Of a DNA stretch of 33,695 bases, positions 27,571 to 33,695 are shown in pieces. The notes beneath the pieces are model-generated. The model worked only from the letters and a program-made list of their open reading frames with translations, ran no database searches and had not been told where the DNA came from. This DNA is from a virus. A program made the translations under genes and the position numbers. The stretch is from positions 1 to 33,695 of the IMG/VR virus record IMGVR_UViG_3300042328_001857, one strand, 5' to 3'. Position 1 is the stretch's first letter, and the number at the start of each line of letters is the position of its first letter.

Positions 27571-28225
27571 ACCAGAAATACTATTAAAACAGTCTGACCC
27601 AATGAAAAAAGGTGTTTTTTTTATTGAAAAATGCTTTTTTGTGACTAATGAACAAACTCTAAACTTTGGAGACCTTGTTCGCTGCGACACTCTTTCGTAT
27701 ACGGGCATACTTGTTTCTCATGGAACACCTTACGAGAACCATAGCATTACACCGTATTCAAAGTCTTCGGTTTCTGAATGGTCAATGGAGGTGAATCAGG
27801 TTGCTAGATACGAACATGTAATGGATGTGTCGCCTCACTTCTACATATCGTACTTGGAATATAAGTACTGGGGAGACATACAGCCAGACCCCACCCCTTC
27901 AACCATGTGGATAGGTAAATCTATATTCCAATTCTTTAAGACAATGAGAGAATGGTCATTTCTTGCTGAAGAGCCATTTAATTCCGACCACCCAATGGCT
28001 ACATATTCAAAACTTGCTCTTGAGACTTTTGACCCACCTCAATCAATTCTTGATGAACTGGATTCATTACCAGACATGCATCTGGCTAAGTTCTTCAAAG
28101 GTCAAGACGATTACAAAATGATTCCTCATCCGTATCCTGAAGCGTCAGAAGAATTCAAGGCATGGATTGTAGAACTTGCCAATACATACAAACAAAAGTC
28201 GTTTGAAGAAACCTTAGACTTTTAA
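27563..28225 (+). CDS. Unknown protein preceding the P450
   Basis: The 220-residue product is unrecognised. It has an N-terminal beta-rich part (KKGVFFIEKCFFVTNEQTLN, FGDLVRCDTLSYTGILVSHG), a segment rich in aromatic residues (HVMDVSPHFYISYLEYKYWG) and a helical C-terminus with PPQSILDELDSLPD. Two Cys are present but no clear metal motif. No signal peptide or membrane segment is seen. It overlaps the previous gene by 8 bp and ends 8 bp before the P450 start, so it belongs to the same transcriptional unit. A role with the P450 is only a guess from position. Confidence 0.6.
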   Translation: MLEPEILLKQSDPMKKGVFFIEKCFFVTNEQTLNFGDLVRCDTLSYTGILVSHGTPYENHSITPYSKSSVSEWSMEVNQVARYEHVMDVSPHFYISYLEYKYWGDIQPDPTPSTMWIGKSIFQFFKTMREWSFLAEEPFNSDHPMATYSKLALETFDPPQSILDELDSLPDMHLAKFFKGQDDYKMIPHPYPEASEEFKAWIVELANTYKQKSFEETLDF

Positions 28226-28233
28226 AGGAACAA

Positions 28234-29481
28234 ATGCCAGTAAATGTAAACGACCTAAAACTTCCCTATGTTGTCCCTAAGATAATAAAATCCGAACACG
28301 GTACATACGAGCAACTAGAAATAGCACTCAATGCCAGCAAGGAAAACTGGCTGGCTTCTTCGGGTCTTTCTTTTGTTGTAGTAAACCACGAGCATTCTTT
28401 GGCAATGCTAAAAGACAAGAGATGGCACAACGCCCTCTATCTTTTTAGTGAAAACAACCCTCATCTTAGTGAATCAGATAAAGCCAATAGAAAACAGTCA
28501 ATAATTAACCTTGAAGGGCTAGACCACGCTCGTCTTAGAAAAATTGTAGGACCTGTATTTTCTCCAAAAGTTGCTGACTCATTGCGTCCTGAAATGAACA
28601 AAGCAATTAATAAAATAATTGATGAGATTTCTGACCTTTCGGAATTTGACTTGCAAGTAGAAGTGTTTGACAAGTATCCGTCTTATATTATTTCTAAAAT
28701 TATTGGAGTCCCTCATTCGGATTGGCAAATGTTTGGTCAGTGGGCTGATGATGTTTTCAAGACGTTTGGTGGAAACTATGACCACGACAAAGAAACCGTA
28801 GTAGATACCCAGGCTCAACTGTCTGCATATGTTCGTAAACTAATTGCTGAAAAACGAGAAAACCCAACAGACGACTTAACTAGCCTTTTGATTAAGGCGG
28901 AAGTTGACGGGGAAAAACTTACAACTCTTGAAATATCTTTATTGATTAACGCGGTTCTTTTGGCTGGTATAGACACGACCAGATGTCAACTTGGGCTTAT
29001 TGCAATCATGCTGGAAGACAAACCCGAAATGTTAGAAATGCTCCGCAATGGCGAAAACGTAGAAGACATACTAGAAGAGTGCATTCGTCTAGACAGTGTG
29101 TTTAGATACATGATTAGAATCGCGTCTGAAGACATTGAATACAACGATGTTCTTTTTCCTAAAGGAACCATCATGGGGGTCACCCTAACTGCAGGGAATC
29201 ACGACGAATCAGTATTTGAAGATGCTGAAAAGTTCATTATTGATAGACCGAACAGAAAAGGCGCAACCCTTTCGTTTGGTGCCGGTATTCATTACTGTCT
29301 AGGTGCCGCTTTGGCCAGGGCACAAATGCAGGAGTGCATGAAGGTTGTTGCAAAGAGAATTGGCGATTATTCAATCGTGGGGGAAGCACAATTCAGAGAA
29401 TCATACGAATCTGTATGGGGACCACGCTCTATAAACATTAAACAGAAAAAGAAATATATTAATCCTTTTCTATGGTTATAA
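28234..29481 (+). CDS. Cytochrome P450, bacterial class I type
   Basis: The 415-residue protein has every hallmark of a soluble bacterial P450. The I-helix oxygen-activation motif is AGIDTT (244-249). The K-helix ExxR is Glu282-Arg285 (ECIR), followed by FRYMIRIA. The haem-ligand loop FGAGIHYCLG has the thiolate Cys355. A HxxxR-type C-helix motif is visible as HARLRKIVGPVFSP. There is no N-terminal membrane anchor and no fused reductase, so it needs ferredoxin and ferredoxin reductase from the host. Length is normal. SD AAAGGAAC precedes ATG 28234. P450 genes are rare in phages; mycobacteriophage Adler is one reported case, as I recall. Its sequence family within P450s and its substrate cannot be named without a search. 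Confidence 0.94.
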   Translation: MPVNVNDLKLPYVVPKIIKSEHGTYEQLEIALNASKENWLASSGLSFVVVNHEHSLAMLKDKRWHNALYLFSENNPHLSESDKANRKQSIINLEGLDHARLRKIVGPVFSPKVADSLRPEMNKAINKIIDEISDLSEFDLQVEVFDKYPSYIISKIIGVPHSDWQMFGQWADDVFKTFGGNYDHDKETVVDTQAQLSAYVRKLIAEKRENPTDDLTSLLIKAEVDGEKLTTLEISLLINAVLLAGIDTTRCQLGLIAIMLEDKPEMLEMLRNGENVEDILEECIRLDSVFRYMIRIASEDIEYNDVLFPKGTIMGVTLTAGNHDESVFEDAEKFIIDRPNRKGATLSFGAGIHYCLGAALARAQMQECMKVVAKRIGDYSIVGEAQFRESYESVWGPRSINIKQKKKYINPFLWL

Positions 29482-29483
29482 AG

Positions 29484-29768
29484 ATGCTGCAAAAAGTAAT
29501 ACAAGCGACCAAAACAATCTCCCACAAGGGGTATTGGACTAAGCCGAATGTCGTAGAGGCGTGGGGATTTGCCACCAAGATTGCCATTATCTTCCCTGGT
29601 CTACTTCTTGGTCAACAGTGGTGGTGGGTTTACATCTTTGCCATCGCTTCCAGCATCGCCCTCATTTGGTCATCCACAGAAAAGACCCTTCCAACAATCA
29701 TTCTTTTCAATGTCGCGTGGGTTGTTTTGGCCAGTCTTTCTATCCTCAAACACTTCTGGTGGTTCTAA
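29484..29768 (+). CDS. Small integral membrane protein
   Basis: The product has 94 residues from ATG 29484 (an in-frame ATG at 29472, overlapping the P450 stop, gives 98). It has three hydrophobic segments: ATKIAIIFPGLLLGQ, WWVYIFAIASSIALIWS and TIILFNVAWVVLASLSIL, joined by short charged loops. Trp-rich WWWVYIF borders a membrane edge. No signal peptide or catalytic motif is seen. I recall similar small membrane proteins in aquatic phages but cannot name a family. Its stop overlaps the glycosyltransferase start (TAATG), so coupled translation is likely. It might be a holin-like, transporter-like or membrane anchor protein; none is favoured by a specific motif. Confidence 0.6.
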   Translation: MLQKVIQATKTISHKGYWTKPNVVEAWGFATKIAIIFPGLLLGQQWWWVYIFAIASSIALIWSSTEKTLPTIILFNVAWVVLASLSILKHFWWF

Positions 29769-30823
29769 TGCGTTTTCATGTAGTTTCCCTGCCTCATACA
29801 AACATCACTGAAGACTTCACGGCTTGCGCCTATACAGAAAAGGTTCGTAAGTTCTGCATCATGATGAAGAACCTCGGTCATACGGTTTTTCTATATGGCG
29901 GAGAGTTCAATGAAGCGCCCTGCGACGAGCATGTCACCTGCATCACAGAAGAACAGCGCCTGGAGGCTGTAGGGAATAACCACTACTCGGCTGCGTCGTT
30001 TGATTGGAACCTTCCGCATTGGGTTGAGTTCAACGGCAATGTAATCAAAGGCATTAAAGAGCGCCTTGAACACAAAGATTTTATTTGTCTTATTGCCGGT
30101 TACGCATCTAAGCCAATTGCTGATGCTTTTCCTGACGAGTTAAGCGTAGAGTTCGGTATTGGCTATGGCGGGTCGTTTGCGCCGTTCAAAGTATTTGAGT
30201 CCTACGCATGGATGCACTCTTGCTACGGGTCCAAGGTTACCGACCCACATGCGCTTGATGGCAAGTTTTATGACACGGTAATTCCTAGTTACATTGATGT
30301 TGAGGATTTTCCTTTACAAGAGGCTCCAGACGACTATTACCTCTTCATAGGACGGCTTATTGAGCGTAAGGGCTATCAGATTGCAGTTGATGTCTGTAAA
30401 CATCTCGGCAAACGACTACTCATAGCGGGTCAAGGGAATCCTCCGGATTACGGTGAATATATGGGAGTCGTTGGAACAGAAGAGCGAGCCGAATTGATGG
30501 GCGGTGCAATTGCTACATTTACGCCAACTATTTACGTTGAACCTTTTGGGACAGTAGCGATTGAAGCGATGGCGTGTGGGTCTCCAATCATCTCTACGGA
30601 TTGGGGCGCGTTCACTGAAACCGTCATTGATGGAGTCACTGGATTTCGTTGTCACACCATGAAAGAGTTTGCTGAGGCTACGGAGAATGTGAAAACTCTT
30701 GACAGAGCCGCGATTAGCAAATACTCAAAAGACCGTTACGGATTAGACGCGGTTGGCTTGATGTACGAAAAGTACTTCACCCGTCTTCAAGGCTTGTGGG
30801 GCAAAGGTTTCTACGAACTTTAA
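29768..30823 (+). CDS. GT-B glycosyltransferase, GT4-like
   Basis: The 351-residue product starts at ATG 29768 (MRFHVVSLPHTNITEDFTAC), which overlaps the previous stop; an open frame extending to 29561 reads through the membrane protein gene and is not used. The C-terminal half matches retaining family GT4 enzymes: the first strand YLFIGRLIERKGYQIAVDVC, then GKRLLIAGQG, and the EX7E motif as EPFGTVAIE (Glu258 to Glu266), followed by AMACGSPIISTDWGAFTETV and DGVTGFRCHT. These bind the nucleotide-sugar donor. The N-terminal half is the acceptor domain with HTVFLYGGEFNEAPCDEHVT. No signal peptide is present, so it is cytoplasmic. Acceptors could be virion proteins or host glycans. Sequence alone does not identify the sugar. 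Confidence 0.9.
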   Translation: MRFHVVSLPHTNITEDFTACAYTEKVRKFCIMMKNLGHTVFLYGGEFNEAPCDEHVTCITEEQRLEAVGNNHYSAASFDWNLPHWVEFNGNVIKGIKERLEHKDFICLIAGYASKPIADAFPDELSVEFGIGYGGSFAPFKVFESYAWMHSCYGSKVTDPHALDGKFYDTVIPSYIDVEDFPLQEAPDDYYLFIGRLIERKGYQIAVDVCKHLGKRLLIAGQGNPPDYGEYMGVVGTEERAELMGGAIATFTPTIYVEPFGTVAIEAMACGSPIISTDWGAFTETVIDGVTGFRCHTMKEFAEATENVKTLDRAAISKYSKDRYGLDAVGLMYEKYFTRLQGLWGKGFYEL

Positions 30824-30854
30824 ATATCAACTACTTGCGCCCTGCCCAATTTAA

Positions 30855-30898
30855 TTGACGTAAAATTGAGTTGAGTTCTACCAACAAGAGGGTTTTAA
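30855..30898 (+). promoter_or_regulatory. Candidate promoter and RBS before the 30899 fibre gene
   Basis: The 75-bp gap after the glycosyltransferase contains TAAAAT at 30861-30866, a possible -10 with +1 near 30873, and an SD AAGAGGG at 30886-30892 six bases before the ATG. A -35 is not obvious (TTGCGC at 30835-30840 is 20 bp away). Unlike the leaderless sites, this one gives a normal leader. Confidence 0.35.
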
Positions 30899-31843
30899 AT
30901 GCCAATCAAACTATTTCAGGATGGTGATGTTCTTACTCATACTGACGTGAACACCTATTTCATGGACCAGGCTCTTGTCGTTTTTGATGACGCAACCCAA
31001 AGAGATGATTCATTTCAGGGAGCACTTGAGCCAGCATTGTCCGAAGGAAGAATTTGCTACCTAAAAAGCGACGACAAAATCTATATTTATACCGGTGCGG
31101 GATGGACGCCACAGTTGGCGCTAATTGAAGAAGGGGTTGTTACTTCAGCAAACATTCTTAATGGCACTATTGTAAACGGTGATATTAATGCTTCCGCTGC
31201 TATTGCTCATAGTAAATTAGCAAACGCTACAGCAGGACAAGTTCTTCTCGGAACTACCACAACCGGTGTCGTAACCGCAACAACAGTATCGGGCGATGTG
31301 ACAATCACTGGTGCTGGAGTGACTTCCATTACCTCTGGAGCGATAGTCAATGCTGACATTAATGCTTCCGCTGCTATTGCTTTGAGTAAGTTAGCGACTG
31401 GTGCATTGCCGACTGATATTACTGTTACTTCAGCCAACTTGGTAGACCTGTCAATTGTTGAGGCTGATATTGCAGATGGAGCCGTAACTTCTGCAAAAAT
31501 TCTTAACGGCACAATTGTCGAGGGAGACATTGCAGATGGTGCTATAACCTCAGCCAAAATTCTTAACGGCACAATTGTCGAGGGAGACATTGCCGATGGT
31601 GCTGTTACCTCAGCCAAAATTTTAGATGGAACTATTCTCAACGGAGACATCAACGCTTCTGCCGCCATTGCGTACAGTAAACTTGCGTTGTCTAACTCAA
31701 TCGTTGCAGGCGACATTACTTCTGCTGCTGTAACTAACGCCAAAATAAACAACGGTGCTTCAGGTGACGTTGCATTAGTATCTGTTTCTACTTCCGACCC
31801 TACAGGTGGCAAGAATGGTGACATCTGGGTCAAGGTTGTCTAA
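30899..31843 (+). CDS. Repeat-rich tail fibre protein
   Basis: The 314-residue fibre-like protein has an N-terminal part (PIKLFQDGDVLTHTDVNTYF, DSFQGALEPALSEGRICYLK, DDKIYIYTGAGWTPQ) that is common in phage fibres, followed by a long repetitive region. Repeats include three copies of DINASAAIA.SKLA and three of the ADIADGAVTSAKILNGTIVE type. The 60-bp units are in frame and stack as beta turns, which suggests a triple-beta-helix shaft. The C-terminus (VALVSVSTSDPTGGKNGDIW, VKVV) is a common fibre ending. It overlaps the next gene (TAATG). It lies after the glycosyltransferase, far from the main fibre block. Confidence 0.78.
   Translation: MPIKLFQDGDVLTHTDVNTYFMDQALVVFDDATQRDDSFQGALEPALSEGRICYLKSDDKIYIYTGAGWTPQLALIEEGVVTSANILNGTIVNGDINASAAIAHSKLANATAGQVLLGTTTTGVVTATTVSGDVTITGAGVTSITSGAIVNADINASAAIALSKLATGALPTDITVTSANLVDLSIVEADIADGAVTSAKILNGTIVEGDIADGAITSAKILNGTIVEGDIADGAVTSAKILDGTILNGDINASAAIAYSKLALSNSIVAGDITSAAVTNAKINNGASGDVALVSVSTSDPTGGKNGDIWVKVV
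31441..31620 (+). repeat. 60-bp in-frame tandem repeats in fibre gene
   Basis: Three consecutive 60-bp windows (31441-31500, 31501-31560, 31561-31620) align base for base with few changes. They share CTTAACGGCACAATTGTCG in units two and three and GA(T/C)ATTGC(A/C)GATGG in all. They encode a 20-residue shaft unit (GDIADGA.TSAKILNGTIVE). Confidence 0.85.
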
Positions 31844-32310
31844 TGCCCAAAGTTGGCTCGCAATCCCCACAAGCAAAATCGGGTGGTTCTTGGAAAGCCT
31901 GGTCTAATTTTTGGGCTAAACATAATGGTTCGTGGAAAAAACCATTATCCGTACACGTAAAATCTGGTGGTTCTTGGGTCAAAGTATGGGATGAACGCCC
32001 TGCATTTTTGGATATGGCAATATCTCGTACTTGGTATTATGATTCAGGTGGAAACTTTACAATTGTAGATTATTTCATTACAGGTTCTTGTATTGCTAAT
32101 GGTTTTAGTACCACAATTGTTTGTACCGTGGATGGGACCCCTGTAACTATTAGTCCTAGCAGTGTGTCTGCCAATTCAGTAGTTTCATACTCAAGCACCT
32201 TCATAACAAGTTATACGTTTATTGGTTATGGTCCTGGTTCTTTAACCATAACTTTTACGGCAACCAATTCATCAGGTTCCGACACGGTAACGCCTACCCA
32301 AACTGGCTAA
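31843..32310 (+). CDS. Fibre-associated protein with GSW repeats and Ig-like end
   Basis: The 155-residue protein has three related N-terminal segments (KSGGSWKAW, KHNGSWKKP, KSGGSWVKVWDE), a repeat type I recall from phage minor tail proteins and fibre ends, then a beta-rich domain (FTIVDYFITGSCIANGFSTT, TVDGTPVTISPSSVSANSVV, SLTITFTATNSSGSDTVTPT) typical of Ig-like folds. It starts within the stop of the fibre gene (TAATG), which suggests that the two work together. No catalytic or transmembrane feature is seen. Confidence 0.6.
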   Translation: MPKVGSQSPQAKSGGSWKAWSNFWAKHNGSWKKPLSVHVKSGGSWVKVWDERPAFLDMAISRTWYYDSGGNFTIVDYFITGSCIANGFSTTIVCTVDGTPVTISPSSVSANSVVSYSSTFITSYTFIGYGPGSLTITFTATNSSGSDTVTPTQTG

Positions 32311-32356
32311 TCTGCATATTGGGGGTGGTAGCACCAACCAAAGCAGCAAGTACCAC

Positions 32357-32368
32357 TATAATGTTGGC
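32357..32368 (+). promoter_or_regulatory. Consensus -10 for a leaderless zinc-ribbon transcript
   Basis: TATAAT (32357-32362) is a perfect -10 hexamer. Seven bases after its end is 32369, the A of the zinc-ribbon ATG, so the mRNA would begin at the start codon. No SD is present. A -35 is not evident. Confidence 0.55.
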
Positions 32369-32614
32369 ATGACTACACCTTGGCAAGAATGGAAAAAAAG
32401 AAACGCTGAACGGCAGTCTCGCGGACAGTCTTCCCCGCTTGATTTTGTAAACCCTGAAACCAACTATGCCCCTGTTGATGAAATACAACGAAGAATGTCT
32501 ATCTGTGAAAGTTGTGAACATTATCTTAAAAGCAAGCAATGTTCTCAATGTGGCTGCCTTATGCCTTTAAAAACTCGTCTTGCTCACGCAGTATGTCCAA
32601 TAGATAAATGGTAA
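32369..32614 (+). CDS. Small zinc-ribbon protein
   Basis: The 81-residue protein has a charged N-terminus (WQEWKKRNAERQSRGQ) and a C-terminal cluster of cysteines: Cys46-x2-Cys49, Cys58-x2-Cys61-x-Cys63 and Cys76, within ICESCEHYLKSKQCSQCGCL followed by MPLKTRLAHAVCPIDKW. This arrangement matches a small zinc-binding family widespread in cyanophages and other aquatic phages (DUF6171-like from memory). It is generally of unknown function and could bind nucleic acid or protein. Its transcript appears leaderless. Confidence 0.75.
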   Translation: MTTPWQEWKKRNAERQSRGQSSPLDFVNPETNYAPVDEIQRRMSICESCEHYLKSKQCSQCGCLMPLKTRLAHAVCPIDKW

Positions 32615-32626
32615 AAACAACTCCCG

Positions 32627-32656
32627 TGCTAAAATAGATTATGCACGGGGGTGTAT
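32627..32656 (+). promoter_or_regulatory. Candidate extended -10 and RBS for the secreted protein gene
   Basis: TGC-TAAAAT (hexamer 32630-32635) lies just after the zinc-ribbon stop. The +1 would be near 32642. A G-rich stretch at 32647-32653 (GGGGGTG), close to the GGAGGTG of an SD, lies 3 bases before GTG 32657. No clear -35 is present. Confidence 0.4.
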
Positions 32657-33695
32657 GTGAAGAAATTTTTACAGTTGACAAGACTATTGATTTTTGTCCC
32701 TGTCGTGTTTCTGGCAGTATTTTCACCAATTGCTAAGACGCTTGCTTCCGACAATCAGGGTCCAACGACATTTACAACAACTGGACCAAACGACTACTAT
32801 TTTGAACTCGCCGCCGGAACAACTTTTACCCTAAGAACCTACGCTCAGCAGTATGGTATTGATAGTCAGTTATGGTTATACGACAGCGAAAACACCGTTC
32901 TTGCCGTAAACGACGACTACTTCGGCTTGGATTCCTACATTTCCTACAATGTCCAGACGACCGGCACGTATCGCCTCCGTACAAGTATTTGTTGTGGAAA
33001 CCCTGATAGGTGGACTGGAACTTCTTATGTAGTGGAGTCAGGCTCTGCACCGACAAACGCTCCACCTACTACGACAACCACCAGTACTACTACCAGTACA
33101 ACTAGTACTACAACTACCACTATTGCTCCGTATCTAAACAGTCCACAAAACCTAGTAGTTACATCAAGTAATGAAAGCAAAGTTTATTTGTCATGGGACG
33201 CCCCAGAACAATCAAATACACAAGTAGAGAGATACGCGGTTTTCTTCTCAAACAATAACTGGGATTCTGGTTGGGCAATTTCATCTATGGGGACATCTGC
33301 AATTGTTGAGAACCTGGAATCAGGAACCATCTATCAATTTAAGGTTCGTGCCGATAACGATTCTGTTTCAGTTTATTCAGGATGGAGCAATGAAGTAGAG
33401 AGAAAAACTACCGCTACAACTACTATAAACAGTACGACAACTACCGAACCAGATGTTGTGCCCCCTCCTATTGAGACGATTCCAACAAGTAACACCACTG
33501 TTTCAATTCCAGAAACAGCAACACCAGTGGAGGTAGCCCCAGTTGAGACACCCACGAGCGAAAGTTACCCCGAAGGTGATGGACCCGCCGCCTCGGTACC
33601 ACAATATGCCCCCGAACAAGAGACAACAACACAAACGGACGAACCGCCGATAGTTGTTCCAGCAGACACTCAAGAAGCAGCAGATGCAGCAGTCG
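32657..33695 (+). CDS. Secreted PPC/FN3 protein, 3' end outside the window
   Basis: An open frame from GTG 32657 (alternative GTG 32651) runs to the window edge, 346 codons so far. It starts with a signal peptide (MKKFLQLTRLLIFVPVVFLA, then FSPIAKTLA, likely cleaved after it). Residues about 35-125 resemble the PPC beta-sandwich: SQLWLYDSENTVLAVNDDYF and YNVQTTGTYRLR. A Thr/Ser linker (PPTTTTTSTTTSTTSTTTTT, residues about 137-156) follows, then an FN3 domain (SPQNLVVTSSNESKVYLSWD ... YQFKVRADNDSVSVYSGWSN, residues about 160-250). The remainder is a long Pro/Thr/Glu-rich, probably unstructured region. It is the only signal-peptide gene seen here and looks like a cell-surface or secreted host-type protein. 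Its role in the phage is unknown; adhesion is plausible. Confidence 0.7.
   Translation, partial: MKKFLQLTRLLIFVPVVFLAVFSPIAKTLASDNQGPTTFTTTGPNDYYFELAAGTTFTLRTYAQQYGIDSQLWLYDSENTVLAVNDDYFGLDSYISYNVQTTGTYRLRTSICCGNPDRWTGTSYVVESGSAPTNAPPTTTTTSTTTSTTSTTTTTIAPYLNSPQNLVVTSSNESKVYLSWDAPEQSNTQVERYAVFFSNNNWDSGWAISSMGTSAIVENLESGTIYQFKVRADNDSVSVYSGWSNEVERKTTATTTINSTTTTEPDVVPPPIETIPTSNTTVSIPETATPVEVAPVETPTSESYPEGDGPAASVPQYAPEQETTTQTDEPPIVVPADTQEAADAAV

Noticed and set aside
29561-29767. In-frame upstream extension of the glycosyltransferase
   Set aside because: The extension reads through the membrane protein gene in another frame, is Cys/His/Trp-rich low-quality sequence, and the ATG at 29768 gives a normal family N-terminus with a TAATG overlap.
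31207-31833. 208-codon antisense open frame
   Set aside because: It mirrors the 60-bp repeats of the fibre gene and has no independent support.
32641-32736. 31-codon ORF starting at ATG 32641, six bases after a -10-like hexamer
   Set aside because: It overlaps the signal-peptide gene out of frame, has odd Cys content, and the GTG 32657 frame is far longer and sensible.

Overview
The window is a late structural region of a contractile-tailed (myovirus-type) phage or prophage. All recognisable genes lie on the + strand and are tightly packed, with many TAATG, ATGA or GTGA junctions. Base composition looks moderately AT-rich. The host is probably an aquatic actinobacterium. The hints are several candidate leaderless transcripts (an extended -10-like hexamer placed so that +1 falls on the A of ATG), SD-type sites elsewhere, and a terminal secreted protein with Thr-rich linkers and FN3/PPC-like domains. 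The host assignment is inference. No integrase, tRNA, CRISPR array or replication gene was seen, so temperate versus lytic status cannot be decided here.

Layout. (1) 1-7528: tail sheath, tail tube, a tail assembly chaperone with an apparent -1 programmed frameshift, and a 1592-residue tape measure protein with a C-terminal M15-peptidase-like motif. (2) 7528-16449: baseplate genes (XkdP-like connector, gpD-like hub, OB-fold spike-like protein, gp25-like, J-like and I-like proteins), interleaved with small virion proteins and a glycine-rich adhesin. (3) 16504-23759: a large adhesin/fibre block, including a modular fibre, an 826-residue collagen-like fibre rich in Gly-Pro-Thr triplets, and two related beta-rich proteins, one carrying a striking segment of about 40 histidines. 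(4) 23767-30823: an accessory block with a 2-oxoglutarate/Fe(II) oxygenase of prolyl-4-hydroxylase type, a flavin-dependent halogenase, a cytochrome P450, a GT-B glycosyltransferase, a small membrane protein and several unknowns. (5) 30899-33695: two more fibre-like proteins, a small zinc-ribbon protein and the 5' part of a secreted PPC/FN3 protein that runs off the window.

The most unusual element is block 4. Three different oxidative tailoring enzymes and a glycosyltransferase sit inside the tail/fibre region of a phage. One economical hypothesis is virion decoration: the hydroxylase acts on the collagen-like fibre and the glycosyltransferase caps it. The alternative is a small-molecule or host-surface modification pathway in infected cells. 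No flavin reductase, ferredoxin or ferredoxin reductase is visible, so the halogenase and P450 would need host redox partners. Other notable points are modules shared between baseplate proteins and fibres, the histidine-rich segment, the leaderless-promoter pattern and the unlisted frameshift extension at 2543-2713.
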